Source of the DNA: Brevundimonas intermedia
Lineage (GTDB): Bacteria; Pseudomonadota; Alphaproteobacteria; Caulobacterales; Caulobacteraceae
Assembly (NCBI RefSeq): GCF_027922165.1
Contig: NZ_BSFD01000002.1
Coordinates: forward strand, 570,857-634,856
Direction of reading: 5' to 3'
Length of the DNA stretch: 64,000 nucleotides
A program made the translations under genes and the position numbers. Positions 9,235 through 20,565 of the stretch are shown in pieces. The first letter of the stretch is position 1. Each line of letters opens with the position of its first letter. The notes under the pieces are model-generated. The model was not told the DNA's origin. It searched no databases and worked only from the letters and a program-made list of their open reading frames with translations.

Positions 9235-9310
9235 GCTGGACACAGGCCCAGACAGGCATAACCTCGTTTTTCGCCCGCAGAGGCGCAAATAGAAAAACGG
9301 GAGCTACGCC

Positions 9311-9628
9311 TTGATACGACTGTCTCTTTCCACCCGCGCCACCCTCGCCGCCGCCGTGGGGGCCGCCGGCCTGGTCGCCTTCACCGCCACGGCCCAGGAC
9401 CGTCCGAGCCCGGAACCGGCCGCCTCTGGTCGCGCCCTGCCGGTCGGCGCCTATCGCGAGACCTGCCGCAGCATCAGCCTGAACGGCGACCGCTTGCGCG
9501 CGCGCTGTATCGCCAAGGACGGTCAGTCGGTCTCTTCGACCCTCAGCGTCCGCAGCTGCCGGGGGGCCCAGATCCAGAACGACAACGGCCGGCTGACCTG
9601 CGCCGTCGCGACCACCCGTTCGATCTGA
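9311..9628 (+). CDS. Secreted CVNH (cyanovirin-N fold) domain protein (105 aa)
   Basis: Small exported protein. A signal peptide (LSTRATLAAAVGAAGLVAF, ending near TATAQ) precedes one cyanovirin-N homology repeat with GAYRETCRSISLNGDRLRARC and CRGAQIQNDNGRLTC. Four cysteines are placed to form two disulfides. CVNH domains often bind glycans; here the ligand is unknown. The start codon is TTG with GGGAG about 7 nt upstream. It ends 44 nt before the convergent permease gene, with a shared terminator between. Confidence 0.85.
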   Translation: MIRLSLSTRATLAAAVGAAGLVAFTATAQDRPSPEPAASGRALPVGAYRETCRSISLNGDRLRARCIAKDGQSVSSTLSVRSCRGAQIQNDNGRLTCAVATTRSI

Positions 9629-9640
9629 CAGCCGTTAAGC

Positions 9641-9666
9641 GCCGGTCCCAGCGCGCGGGGACCGGC
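9641..9666. terminator. Hairpin between convergent genes
   Basis: GCCGGTCCC, 8-nt loop, GGGACCGGC, lying between two convergent stops at 9628 and 9672. No strong T-run, so strength is uncertain, but the position suits bidirectional termination. Confidence 0.55.
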
Positions 9667-9671
9667 GCGTC

Positions 9672-11447
9672 CTACATCGGCCAGAACAGCAGGATGACCG
9701 GCGGACCGATCACCAGCACCAGCAGGCTCAGCGGCGCCCCCAGCTTGGGATAGTCCGAGAACTTGTATCCCCCCGGCCCCATGACCAGCGTATTGCACTG
9801 GTGCCCGATGGGGGTCAGGAAGTCGCACGCCGCCCCCACCGCCACCGCCATCAGGAACGGGTCGGGCCGATAGCCCAACTGCTGGGCCAGGGTCGCGGCG
9901 ATGGGCGCCACCACCAAAACCGTCGCCGCATTGTTCAGGAAGGGCGTCACCGCCATGGCCGCGAACATCATGCCCGCCACCGCCACCACGGGCGGAATGC
10001 CCTGGAACACCGACTTCAGCCCACCCGCGATCAGATCCGCCCCGCCGGTCTGCTGGATGGCGTCCGACACCGGGATCAGGGCGGCGATCAGCACCAGCAG
10101 CGGCCCGTCCAGCGCCGCATAGGCCTCGCGCATCTTCAGCCCGCCCATGGCGACGATCACCACCGCCGCCCCGAAGAAGGCGATGGCCACGGGGATCAGG
10201 CCGAACCCGACCATCACCATGGCCGCCGCCAGCACCACGGCCGGCAGGAATTTGCGCCGCTTGCCGCCCAGGCGCATCTCGCGCTCGGCCAGCGGCAGCA
10301 GGCCCAGGGTCGCCAGCCGCGCCGGCAGGCCCGATTCCGAGCCCTGCAACAGCAGCACGTCCCCGGCCTGAAGCTTGGCCGTCCGCAGATGCTGCGTCAG
10401 TTCATAGCCGCTGCGCGACACGCCCAGCAGGTTCAGCCCATATTGGCCGTAAAGGTCCAGCGACCGCACCGACTGGCCTGTCAGGGACGAGTCCGCCCCG
10501 ATCACCGCCTCGACCAGATGGACCTCGTCCTTGGCCTCTTCCAGCAGCACCGGCCGGTCGCCGCGCACCAGATTCAGCTTGGTCGCGACGATGAATTCCT
10601 CAAGCGCCTCCTGATCGCCTTTGATCAACAGGGTGTCCCCGGCCCGGACCAGGGTGTTGCCGCGCGGCCGGGTCTTGCGCCTGCCGTCACGGATCAGGGC
10701 CATCACCTGGATATCGTCCGGCGCCATGGCCCTCAGGGCGCTGATCGGTCTGACCTCCAGGGTCCAGTCGTCCGGAACACGCGCCTCGGTCAGATAGGCG
10801 TTGGCCGACAGGGCCGCCGACAGGCCGATGCTCCCCGTCCGGTCCTTGGGCAGCAGCCGATAGCCGAAGGCCAGAAACACCAGGGCCACGCCGGTCAGGA
10901 TCAGACCCACCGGCGCATAGTCGAACATCTGGAACGGCTCGCCGATCATGTCCTGGCGCACCTCGGCGACCAGAATATTGGGCGCGGTCCCGACCAGGGT
11001 CACCATTCCGCCCGCCATGGCGCCAAAGGCCATGGGCATCAGCAGCCGCGACTGCTTGGTCCCCGTGCGCCGGCTGACCTGCAGCGCGACCGGCATCATG
11101 ATAGCCAGGGCGCCGACGTTCTTCGTCACCATCGACAACAGGGTGACGGCCGTAGTCAGAACCGGCACCTGGGACCGTTCGGTCTTCAGATACGGCATGA
11201 TCCGCTTCAGGGCCATTTCGACGATGCCCGACTTGGCGAAGGCGGCCGACACGATCAAGGCGCAGGCGATGATCACCGTCACATCGTTGGAGAACCCCTC
11301 GAACGCCGCCTCGGCCGGGATCACCCCGATGGCCAACCCCGCCACCAGGGCCGCGACGGCGACCAGGTCATAGCGGAACCGCCCCCAGATGAAGACTGCG
11401 ACCGTCAGGCCCACCAGGCCGAAGGCCAAACCCTGTTGTAAAGTCAC
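9672..11447 (-). CDS. SLC13/DASS-type permease with two RCK_C domains (591 aa)
   Basis: Polytopic inner-membrane anion/dicarboxylate symporter. There are membrane segments in the first 190 residues (FGLVGLTVAVFIW ... VTVIIACALIVSAAF). Two soluble TrkA-C/RCK_C modules follow at about 205-290 and 300-385 (AGDTLLIKGDQEALEEF; AGDVLLLQGSESGLPARL). A second membrane block runs to the end, with the family-like segment VTPFLNNAATVLVVAPIAATLA and VGAACDFLTPIGHQCNTLVMGPG. This two-block layout with central RCK_C is typical of the group. Substrate is not deducible; sulfate, tricarboxylate or another anion are options. Confidence 0.9.
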   Translation of the reverse strand: MTLQQGLAFGLVGLTVAVFIWGRFRYDLVAVAALVAGLAIGVIPAEAAFEGFSNDVTVIIACALIVSAAFAKSGIVEMALKRIMPYLKTERSQVPVLTTAVTLLSMVTKNVGALAIMMPVALQVSRRTGTKQSRLLMPMAFGAMAGGMVTLVGTAPNILVAEVRQDMIGEPFQMFDYAPVGLILTGVALVFLAFGYRLLPKDRTGSIGLSAALSANAYLTEARVPDDWTLEVRPISALRAMAPDDIQVMALIRDGRRKTRPRGNTLVRAGDTLLIKGDQEALEEFIVATKLNLVRGDRPVLLEEAKDEVHLVEAVIGADSSLTGQSVRSLDLYGQYGLNLLGVSRSGYELTQHLRTAKLQAGDVLLLQGSESGLPARLATLGLLPLAEREMRLGGKRRKFLPAVVLAAAMVMVGFGLIPVAIAFFGAAVVIVAMGGLKMREAYAALDGPLLVLIAALIPVSDAIQQTGGADLIAGGLKSVFQGIPPVVAVAGMMFAAMAVTPFLNNAATVLVVAPIAATLAQQLGYRPDPFLMAVAVGAACDFLTPIGHQCNTLVMGPGGYKFSDYPKLGAPLSLLVLVIGPPVILLFWPM

Positions 11448-11524
11448 TCAGTCGCTCTCGCCCCCGGCCGCCCAGCGCCGCCGATGGACAGCAACGGTGG
11501 GCGCGGCCGGAGGTTCAACGCCGT

Positions 11525-12628
11525 CTATTTCCCCGCGACCAACCGCCCCGCCGCCCGCACCATCCGCCAGATCTCGCCGACAAAGGCCCAAACCACGATC
11601 ATCATCAGGATCGTCGCCAGTTCACCGCCGTCGCCGGCCGAACGATCGAACAGGTCCCGCACCCGGTCCACGAATTCCGTCACCGTCCCGACCCAGATCA
11701 CCGGGCTCAGCGGCGACCAGAACCACAGCCACAGCAGGCCCCAGGCCGCCGCCGCCCCAAATCCGATATCGCCCAGCGCCGTCAGCCGCACATCGCCGCC
11801 CGACGCCGCCCGCATCAGGTCGAACACCACCTTGGCCGCCGCGAACAGGGTCACGGGCCAATAGGCCGCCGCCACGACCTCGGCCAGGATCCGGCCGTAG
11901 TCGACGCCATCCAGCACCCCCGCCACCTCGTCCGGCCGGATCGAGGCGACCGGCAGCAGCCCGGTCCACCACAGCAGCAGCACCGCCCAGGCGATGGCGC
12001 TGGACACCGCCCGCGCCACCGGCGACATCTCGGCGCTCTTCTTCACCGCCGGTCCCGGCTTGGCGGCTCCCGACGCCGCCCCGCCGCGCGCCAACCGCTC
12101 GCCCCAGGTCTCGGCGTCGATGTCGCCGCCCAGTTCGAACAGGCCCAGATCCTTGACCCGCCATTTGGCGATAAAGTCCGGCTTCTTCTCCTGCCGCTCC
12201 AGCACGAAGCCGATCAGGGTCAACACCCCGATCACCGTCATCGCCCCGCTGAACAGGCTCCCAAAGGCCTGACCGATGGCCTGCCCCGCATAGAGGTCGC
12301 CGCTGAACACCCGCACCACCAACCCGATTAGGGTGACGCACGCCATGACCAGCAGCGCCGTCTTCACCGCGAACAGCCACCACGGATACAGCTCCGGCCC
12401 GATCAGCGCCTGCGGCCCCGCGCGATAGCGCGCCGCCACCGTCAACGGATGGCCGACCTCGCGCAGCAGGGCCTCGACCTCGTCGTCGCTGGGCGCCCGG
12501 CCCAGCCGCTCTTCCAGCGCCTCGAGCCGCCCCATGATCTCGTCGCGCAGCTCGGCGACGATGTCGTCGCGCGTCGCCTTGGGCAGCTGCGCCGCCACCG
12601 CCTTCAGATAGGATTCAACCAGGTCCAT
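11525..12628 (-). CDS. HAAS-domain membrane protein, PadR partner (367 aa)
   Basis: The N-terminal about 80 residues form a HAAS signalling-type domain (MDLVESYLKAVAAQLPKATR, EELRDEIMGRLEALEERLGR-like helices, REVGHPLTVAARYR). Hydrophobic helices follow near 92-115, 130-160, 225-245, 270-295 and 330-355, giving a multi-pass inner-membrane protein. HAAS proteins are normally encoded right after a PadR regulator, as here (26 nt gap). The start at 12628 follows GAAAGAGGGAGA; an upstream in-frame start would overlap the PadR gene. Role: probably the regulated partner of the PadR repressor. Confidence 0.85.
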   Translation of the reverse strand: MDLVESYLKAVAAQLPKATRDDIVAELRDEIMGRLEALEERLGRAPSDDEVEALLREVGHPLTVAARYRAGPQALIGPELYPWWLFAVKTALLVMACVTLIGLVVRVFSGDLYAGQAIGQAFGSLFSGAMTVIGVLTLIGFVLERQEKKPDFIAKWRVKDLGLFELGGDIDAETWGERLARGGAASGAAKPGPAVKKSAEMSPVARAVSSAIAWAVLLLWWTGLLPVASIRPDEVAGVLDGVDYGRILAEVVAAAYWPVTLFAAAKVVFDLMRAASGGDVRLTALGDIGFGAAAAWGLLWLWFWSPLSPVIWVGTVTEFVDRVRDLFDRSAGDGGELATILMMIVVWAFVGEIWRMVRAAGRLVAGK

Positions 12629-12654
12629 CCCACGCTCTCCCTCTTTCCCGATGT

Positions 12655-12987
12655 TCACAGCATCTTCTCCAGCGAGGCCGACAGGCCCCGCCATTCGGCC
12701 GCCAGCCGCGCCAGCATGGCCTCCCCGCGCGGCGACAGGCGGTAGAACCGCTTCTTGCGCCGCTCCTCCTCGCGCCATTCGCTGTCCAGCAGCCCCTGGC
12801 TCTCCAGCCGGCGCAGCAGCGGATAGAGGGTGCTCTCCTCCATCTCGACCCCGACCTCGCCCAGCGCGACCCGCAGCGAATAGCCGTATTGCTCGCGCCG
12901 CAAGCTCGCCAGCACGGCCAGGATCAAAGACCCGCGCCGCAGCTCCAGCCGCAGACTCTCGAACAGCAGTTCCTCATCCTGACTCAA
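12655..12987 (-). CDS. PadR-family transcriptional regulator (110 aa)
   Basis: Winged-helix repressor of PadR type: RGSLILAVLASLRREQYGYS, EESTLYPLLRRLESQGLLDS, then EERRKKRFYRLSPRGEAML and a C-terminal dimerisation helix. The start is TTG at 12987, because GGAGGT lies 6 nt before it and the protein begins with the usual short helix SQDEELLFESLRLELRRG. Upstream GTG/ATG codons (to 13056) would run through the palindromic sequences at 13004-13044, which read better as operators. Cotranscribed with the HAAS gene. Confidence 0.88.
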   Translation of the reverse strand: MSQDEELLFESLRLELRRGSLILAVLASLRREQYGYSLRVALGEVGVEMEESTLYPLLRRLESQGLLDSEWREEERRKKRFYRLSPRGEAMLARLAAEWRGLSASLEKML

Positions 12988-13003
12988 CCGACCACCTCCG
13001 TGC

Positions 13004-13044
13004 GTCACATAGTGTGTGACACACAGTGTATGGGACATACTGTG
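13004..13044. promoter_or_regulatory. Two adjacent inverted repeats, probable PadR operator
   Basis: GTCACA-N5-TGTGAC at 13004-13020 is immediately followed by CACAGT-N11-ACTGTG at 13022-13044. Both are within 60 nt upstream of the padR-type start, where autorepression would act. Confidence 0.6.
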
Positions 13045-13096
13045 CGAGGGAGTCAAGAAGCTGTTGTTATGCGAGCGGCGATGCCATCATCAATGA

Positions 13097-14683
13097 TCAA
13101 GGAAGCAGGGAAAGCACCGGAGCCCCGGCGATAAAATAAGCCTCGGGGGTTTTCAGAGGCGCGGCGCAAAGCGCCTCCACCACACCGCCGCTCCGAAGAC
13201 CATATCGCACCGGCTCGCCTGTCGCGCACCGCGCCGTCACGGCGTCGAACATAGGTTTGACCTCGGCGAGGGGGTCGAAGCCTTCAATGGTCGCGATCTC
13301 AGGATCTCCCGACAGGACGCCACACGTGTCGCCCGTGTCCAGTTTGATGCCCTCTCGCGTCGTGTAATAGCCCTTGCCCGCACCGTCATTGCTGCAGTTC
13401 TGGCTGTTGAGATGCCACAAAACGGCTTGGCGGTAATCATCGTCGCTTGGCCTGTTCTCCAGAACGACCCCGAGTGCGGCAAGCCGCGCCTCGATCCCGC
13501 CCCATCGTCCCTCCCCCGCCCCATCCATCACCAGTGAGACGGCCGCATTCGCCTCAGGCCAGGCGCGAAATTCAGCGACGCCATATCCTCCGCTGCGCCG
13601 GCCGGTCGTCAAGATTTCGCGCCAAACGTCCATCACCGTCTGCTTGCCAGCCTTGCGCAGTTCCATGTCCGTCAACCACTGGATCAGAACGCCGCAGTCA
13701 TAGACGGCGCTTCCGTTGCGGATACCGCGTCCATTCAGTGTCTTTGATCCGAGAAAGGACCGGCACCCGTTCAGCCGCGTCGTCAAAGAGGCGCGGCCCT
13801 GTTCTTCGGTCATATCCCCGGTGCTGACCGCACCAAGCACAGCGGCATATTCCGCCCCGCCCTCGTGCAACCAGGGCGCCGAGTCTCCGTCGGTCAACGC
13901 GACGCCGTGGCCGTTCCACAGATGGAAACTTTCATGCCAGACGAAGCTCTTCACGAACGGCCTCGTATCGTCCTGAGGCCCGCTCCAGTCGCCATGAAAA
14001 CGCGTGGAGATGAGGCCGGTATCGCTGACATCGCCACGGAAACCTGACGGCCCGGGACTGTCGGCGGTGATGACCAGGGTCGGCGTATAGGGCAGCGTCA
14101 GATCCAGTCTGGCGCCATAGAAGACCCGCGCCTCAACAAAGGCCTCCCGCATCGGCGCGGACAGCGCCTCTGCGACCCCCGCCCCCGTCACCACCAGAGC
14201 GCCCTTCTCGGACAGGATTACATCAGCGGGCCCGACATAAACCGCCCCCTCGATACCGCCCTTTTCCGGCAGCACGGCCTCGCCGGGCGCGAGCTCGACC
14301 GCCAACACCGTCTCGATACCCTCGAGCGCCAAGGCGGGGCCGTGCGCGATCCAGCCATCTCCGACCCGGACCAACCCCATGTAGATCCGATCCAATTCCG
14401 CGGCATCAGGCGCAATCACAAGGTCGAACTCAGAGAAGGGCTGCTCCGAAACGATGGCGTCCTCCTCCAGACGCAGTCCGGGCGTCTCTACTGTCCAAAG
14501 CGTTCGGATCGTGTGGTCGTTGGCGAAAACCAGTCGCGAGGTCGGCTCAGCCAGGCGATAGCGAACATGGAGTCCATCCTGGCCGGTCCGGATACGAACC
14601 TCCGCCTCGCTGGCGGCCGCCGCCGGGCCTGCCCCGCCGATCGCCATGATCATCAGACACAAGAGAATACGCCCAAAAGCCAT
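13097..14683 (-). CDS. Secreted gluzincin-like protein with HExxH (528 aa)
   Basis: Exported protein with a short signal peptide (MAFGRILLCLMIMAIGG ... GPAAA). The metalloprotease signature is HESFH (His250, Glu251, His254), and a second glutamate lies 20 residues on (WLHEGGAEYAA, Glu274), the arrangement of gluzincins such as M1/M61 peptidases. The N-terminal about 200 residues look like beta-rich M61-type sequence. A later pair of cysteines sits in NSQNCSNDGAGKGYYT and DTCGVLSGDPE. The start at 14683 gives a proper signal peptide; an ATG at 14734 would put an arginine-rich tail before it. Substrate is unknown. A catalytically active peptidase is likely but not shown. Confidence 0.75.
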   Translation of the reverse strand: MAFGRILLCLMIMAIGGAGPAAAASEAEVRIRTGQDGLHVRYRLAEPTSRLVFANDHTIRTLWTVETPGLRLEEDAIVSEQPFSEFDLVIAPDAAELDRIYMGLVRVGDGWIAHGPALALEGIETVLAVELAPGEAVLPEKGGIEGAVYVGPADVILSEKGALVVTGAGVAEALSAPMREAFVEARVFYGARLDLTLPYTPTLVITADSPGPSGFRGDVSDTGLISTRFHGDWSGPQDDTRPFVKSFVWHESFHLWNGHGVALTDGDSAPWLHEGGAEYAAVLGAVSTGDMTEEQGRASLTTRLNGCRSFLGSKTLNGRGIRNGSAVYDCGVLIQWLTDMELRKAGKQTVMDVWREILTTGRRSGGYGVAEFRAWPEANAAVSLVMDGAGEGRWGGIEARLAALGVVLENRPSDDDYRQAVLWHLNSQNCSNDGAGKGYYTTREGIKLDTGDTCGVLSGDPEIATIEGFDPLAEVKPMFDAVTARCATGEPVRYGLRSGGVVEALCAAPLKTPEAYFIAGAPVLSLLP

Positions 14684-14754
14684 CGTCGCCCCCGCACAAA
14701 CAAGGACAGAGCGTAACGCGATGCGACGCTCCACAACAACCCAGACGCACTCAC

Positions 14755-14788
14755 CAAAGAAAAAGGCGGCGGACCGAAGTCCGCCGCC
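14755..14788 (-). terminator. Rho-independent terminator of the second TonB receptor gene
   Basis: On the minus strand a 10-bp stem (GGCGGCGGAC / GTCCGCCGCC, 4-nt loop) is followed by a T-rich run ending near 14755. It lies about 25 nt past the receptor stop at 14815. Confidence 0.85.
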
Positions 14789-14814
14789 TCATTCATTCTA
14801 GAACCGAGTGATCC

Positions 14815-17800
14815 TTAGAAGGACTTGGTCAGGTTCACGAAGGCCGTGCGGCCCAGGTAGTCGTAGCCCGAGTACAGCGGGGCGTTGCCGACCCGGTTGT
14901 ACACGCCCGACGAGATGGTCGGCGGGTTGTCGTTGAACAGGTTGCGGACGCCGAGCGTCGCGGTCCAACCGTCGGACGCATACTGGACCGAGGTGTTGTG
15001 CAGCCAGTAATCGTCCGTCGCCAGGTCGTAGTCCGACGTAGCCGGATCTTCGCCGTAGTACTCGTAGCTGTCGGTGCCCTGGATCCATTCGACACCGTAG
15101 CGCACGCGCCACTTGTCCCAGGCGTAGGAGACGTCGGCCGTTCCGGTGAACTCCGGATTGTCGATCATGCCGGTGTAGTCTTCCAGCGGATCTTCGGCGA
15201 ACAGCTTGTTCGAGATTTCCGTGTACTGGGTGATCGCCAGGTTGAACAGCGCCGTGCCCGGGCCGACGTCCTTGCGATAACGGACGGTGTAATCCAGCCC
15301 CTTCACATTGTCCGTCGCCAGATTGACGTAGCTGTCGCGGACCGTGAGGCTGTTGTCAGCCGCATCGCGCGTGACGAGGCGGCAGAAGCCGGCGTCGGCC
15401 GCGAAGTCTTCCGGGTTGGAATCATAGCAGCGGGTCAGGATTTCGCCTGCGCCGGTGCGCGACACGCCGTTTTCGACCTCGATCTCGTAATAGTCGACGG
15501 CGAAGGCCAGATCGCCCCAGCCCGAGGGCAGCGGCGGCTGGATGACCAGGCCGACGGTCATGTTAGTCGAGGTTTCGGCCGCCAGACCGGCGTCGGCGCC
15601 GCCTGCGGTGATCACTTCGACGCTGGTGGTCGACAGGAAGTCGCTCGCCAGGCCTTCGGCCGTGCAGTTGGCGACGCGGTTCGGGTTCACGCCCGGCGCG
15701 CCGTAGTTGTTGCAGCGGTCGTTGGTGTTCGACAGGAAGCCGGTGGTGGCGCCGACGAACTGTTCGAACAGCGCCGGGGCGCGGTACGAGGTGCCGTAGG
15801 TGCCGCGAACCGTGACCCAATCGATCGGGCGATAGACCAGACCGACCTTGTAGGTCGTGTCGTCGCCGTACGAGTCGTAGTCGGTGTAGCGGAACGAACC
15901 GTTCAGGGTCAGTTCGCGTACGCCCGGCAGGTCGACCAGCAGCGGCGCTTCGATTTCGCCGAACACTTCCTTCACCGAGTCCGAGCCGCGCGTAATGGCC
16001 GAGGTCGAGAAGTTGTAGGTGTTGCCCAGCTGGCTATCCAGGCCCGGGGTGTCGTCGATCTCGGACTCACGCCATTCGGCGCCGAAGTAGCCCATGACGC
16101 GACCGGCGGGCAGGCTGAACAGCGGGCCGTCGATGCCGAAGCTGACCACCTTCTCGATGAACTCGGTCGTGCCGGTCACCGGACGGAAGACATAGTCGAC
16201 CCAATCCTGCGGCAGAGCGCCGGCGATGGTCTGGGCGTTCAGGGCGGGTGCGGCGACGCAGCCGGGGTTCGAAGCCAGTTCGGCGCACTGGAACTGGCCA
16301 GGGGCCGTTTCCACCACGTCCAGCGACTCGATCATGCGATCGGTCAGGAACTGTTCGCTGGTGTAGGTCGACTTGGAGCGCGAATAGCTGGCGTAGGCGT
16401 CGTAACGCCATTCCGGCAGGAAGAAGTCGCCCTTGATGCCGACGACATAGCGACCGAAGTCGACTTCCTGTTCGGAATAGTCATTGCCGAAGCCGATGAA
16501 GGCGCGGGCGCCGACGTCAGCACCCTTGTTAAGACCCTGATCGGCCGAAATCGTGCTGAACGCCAGGCTGTCGGGGATCAGCGGGCTGCCCTTGGCATAG
16601 TCCAGCGAGAGCTGACGATAGTCGGTCTGCGACGACTTGCGTTGGTTGAACAGGGCTTCGCCGTAGATCTCGGCATTGCCCAGGGCTTGCAGATCGTAGC
16701 CGACTTCGCCGTACAGGGTCGTGATCTCGACCGGCGAGATCAGCGACTGGTTCAGCATACGGTCTTCGAAGGTGTCGCGAACGTTGAGGTCGTTGCCGGG
16801 CCCGCCCACGCCCTCAAACCCGGGCACGCCGCCGGCGACGCCCGCGTTCGGCCGCCAACGGTTGAACACGGTCCCGACAGAACCGGGCGCGCCGACGCCG
16901 GCCGTGCCGACGAACGTCCGGGCGCCGCTGGCGCTCGGTGCGCCCTCCACGCCCAGGGCGACGGTGTTGATCGTCACGCCGTTCGAGCCGGTCGTGGTGA
17001 TCGGGTAGCATTTCGACTGGCCGGTCAGCGGGTCGATATAGTCCTGGTCGTTGCGGAAACCGTCGGTCTGGCAACGGGTGAACTCACGGTCGCGCAGGGT
17101 CAGTTCGTCACGCTCATAGCGTTCGACCGAACCGGCGGCGCGCCAGCGGTCGCCACTGGCGCCCGCCGTCAGCGAAAGACGGGTCGAACCGCCCGCGCCA
17201 TTGGCTTCCAGCGGCTCGTTGCGCTGGCCCTCGAAGGTGACGCCTTCAAAGTTGTTGCGGGTCTGGATGTTGACCACGCCGGCGACGGCGTCCGAGCCAT
17301 AGACCGACGAGGCGCCGTCACGCAGCACTTCGACCCGGTCGATGATGGCGGTCGGCAGCACGTTCAGGTCGGCCGCGCCGACCGAACCGCGCGAACCGGC
17401 CGGCGACACGCGACGGCCGTTCAGCAGCACCAGGGTGCGGCTCGGGCTCATGCCGCGCAGGCCGATGGTGTTGGCGCCGGGGCCGCCGTTGGTGACGTAG
17501 CCGCCGTACGAGTTGTTGATCTGCGAGGTGCCGCCGGTCACGGCGGTGCTTTGCAGCGCCTCAGTGGTCGAGGCGAAGCCCTGCAGGGTCGCCTCCTCGC
17601 GCGTCACGACCTGGGTCGGCGACGGGGCGTTGTAGTTGTCGCGGCGGATGCGCGAGCCGATGACGACGATGTCGTCGACGCTGGCCGAGTCTTCAGCCTG
17701 CGCATCGCTGTTACCTTGGGTAACAGCAGCATCCTGGGCCACAGCGCCAGATACAGCAAATATTGACAGCGAAGCTGCCGCAATTCCGCCAACCACAGTC

Positions 17801-17832
17801 GACGAAAGGAGATTGGATTTACGAGTACGCAT
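14815..17832 (-). CDS. TonB-dependent outer-membrane receptor (1005 aa)
   Basis: Large receptor. The signal peptide MRTRKSNLLSSTVVGGIAAA ... AVAQ is followed by a TonB-box-like VDDIVVIGSRIRRD. The plug domain spans about 45-175 (NTIGLRGMSPSRTLVLLNGRR, VLRDGASSVYGSDAVAGVVN), and the barrel ends GYDYLGRTAFVNLTKSF. The same architecture as the receptor at 25-3201, but clearly diverged; ligand unknown. The start at 17832 has GAGG 5 nt before it; ATG 17841 is also in frame. Two palindromes lie directly upstream (17850-17920) and could control transcription. Confidence 0.93.
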   Translation of the reverse strand: MRTRKSNLLSSTVVGGIAAASLSIFAVSGAVAQDAAVTQGNSDAQAEDSASVDDIVVIGSRIRRDNYNAPSPTQVVTREEATLQGFASTTEALQSTAVTGGTSQINNSYGGYVTNGGPGANTIGLRGMSPSRTLVLLNGRRVSPAGSRGSVGAADLNVLPTAIIDRVEVLRDGASSVYGSDAVAGVVNIQTRNNFEGVTFEGQRNEPLEANGAGGSTRLSLTAGASGDRWRAAGSVERYERDELTLRDREFTRCQTDGFRNDQDYIDPLTGQSKCYPITTTGSNGVTINTVALGVEGAPSASGARTFVGTAGVGAPGSVGTVFNRWRPNAGVAGGVPGFEGVGGPGNDLNVRDTFEDRMLNQSLISPVEITTLYGEVGYDLQALGNAEIYGEALFNQRKSSQTDYRQLSLDYAKGSPLIPDSLAFSTISADQGLNKGADVGARAFIGFGNDYSEQEVDFGRYVVGIKGDFFLPEWRYDAYASYSRSKSTYTSEQFLTDRMIESLDVVETAPGQFQCAELASNPGCVAAPALNAQTIAGALPQDWVDYVFRPVTGTTEFIEKVVSFGIDGPLFSLPAGRVMGYFGAEWRESEIDDTPGLDSQLGNTYNFSTSAITRGSDSVKEVFGEIEAPLLVDLPGVRELTLNGSFRYTDYDSYGDDTTYKVGLVYRPIDWVTVRGTYGTSYRAPALFEQFVGATTGFLSNTNDRCNNYGAPGVNPNRVANCTAEGLASDFLSTTSVEVITAGGADAGLAAETSTNMTVGLVIQPPLPSGWGDLAFAVDYYEIEVENGVSRTGAGEILTRCYDSNPEDFAADAGFCRLVTRDAADNSLTVRDSYVNLATDNVKGLDYTVRYRKDVGPGTALFNLAITQYTEISNKLFAEDPLEDYTGMIDNPEFTGTADVSYAWDKWRVRYGVEWIQGTDSYEYYGEDPATSDYDLATDDYWLHNTSVQYASDGWTATLGVRNLFNDNPPTISSGVYNRVGNAPLYSGYDYLGRTAFVNLTKSF

Positions 17833-17849
17833 ACGCCTCATTCACAAAC

Positions 17850-17865
17850 AGTATTGTACAATACT
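17850..17865. promoter_or_regulatory. Perfect 16-bp palindrome upstream of TonB receptor
   Basis: AGTATTGTACAATACT, about 18 nt before the receptor start codon. The position suits an operator or a 5' leader element. Confidence 0.55.
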
Positions 17866-17899
17866 TAGGACTGACACTTGATAACGACGGTATATACCA

Positions 17900-17920
17900 C
17901 CGATACATCGAATGCATCGG
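17900..17920. promoter_or_regulatory. Near-perfect inverted repeat upstream of TonB receptor
   Basis: CCGATACAT-CGA-ATGCATCGG; 8 of 9 arm bases pair. Together with the palindrome at 17850 it makes a two-site promoter region for the leftward receptor gene. Confidence 0.5.
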
Positions 17921-18148
17921 TTCTGTGACCCTGTTAGGCATGTGAGATACAGTCTGCAACTAAAAAGTCGCAGAAATGTACGAAGAATGGGCAAATTCAG
18001 CGCAAAACGAGTCATGTTGCGGCGCAATGAAGCATTATATTTCTATATATCGCCGTTTTTCGGCCTTTTTTCTACTTAAGCTTAGCCCCCCGACAGCTGT
18101 TTAAGGGCCTCTATGGCGCCGCCGCCGCCGCCGCACTAAGTTCTGTTC

Positions 18149-20503
<2,355 letters not shown>

Positions 20504-20565
20504 AGATCGCTGGACTTTCAACCAGACCCCATGCAACCCTTGGGTAAAATTTGGGGAGGCTAGAG

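Larger units (their letters stand above)
17833..18148. other. Divergent intergenic region, receptor / uvrB
   Basis: 316 nt without a convincing gene. The left part holds two palindromes (listed separately). The right part (about 17950-18090) is AT-rich with TATATTTCTATATATCG and a weak GCCG-TTTTT-CGGC hairpin before a T-run near 18060, and probably contains the promoters. Short reading frames here have no ribosome-binding site of note. Confidence 0.5.

Noticed and set aside
12629..12778. Longer start for the HAAS protein
   Set aside because: It would overlap the PadR coding end by about 120 nt and has no ribosome-binding site; 12628 has one.
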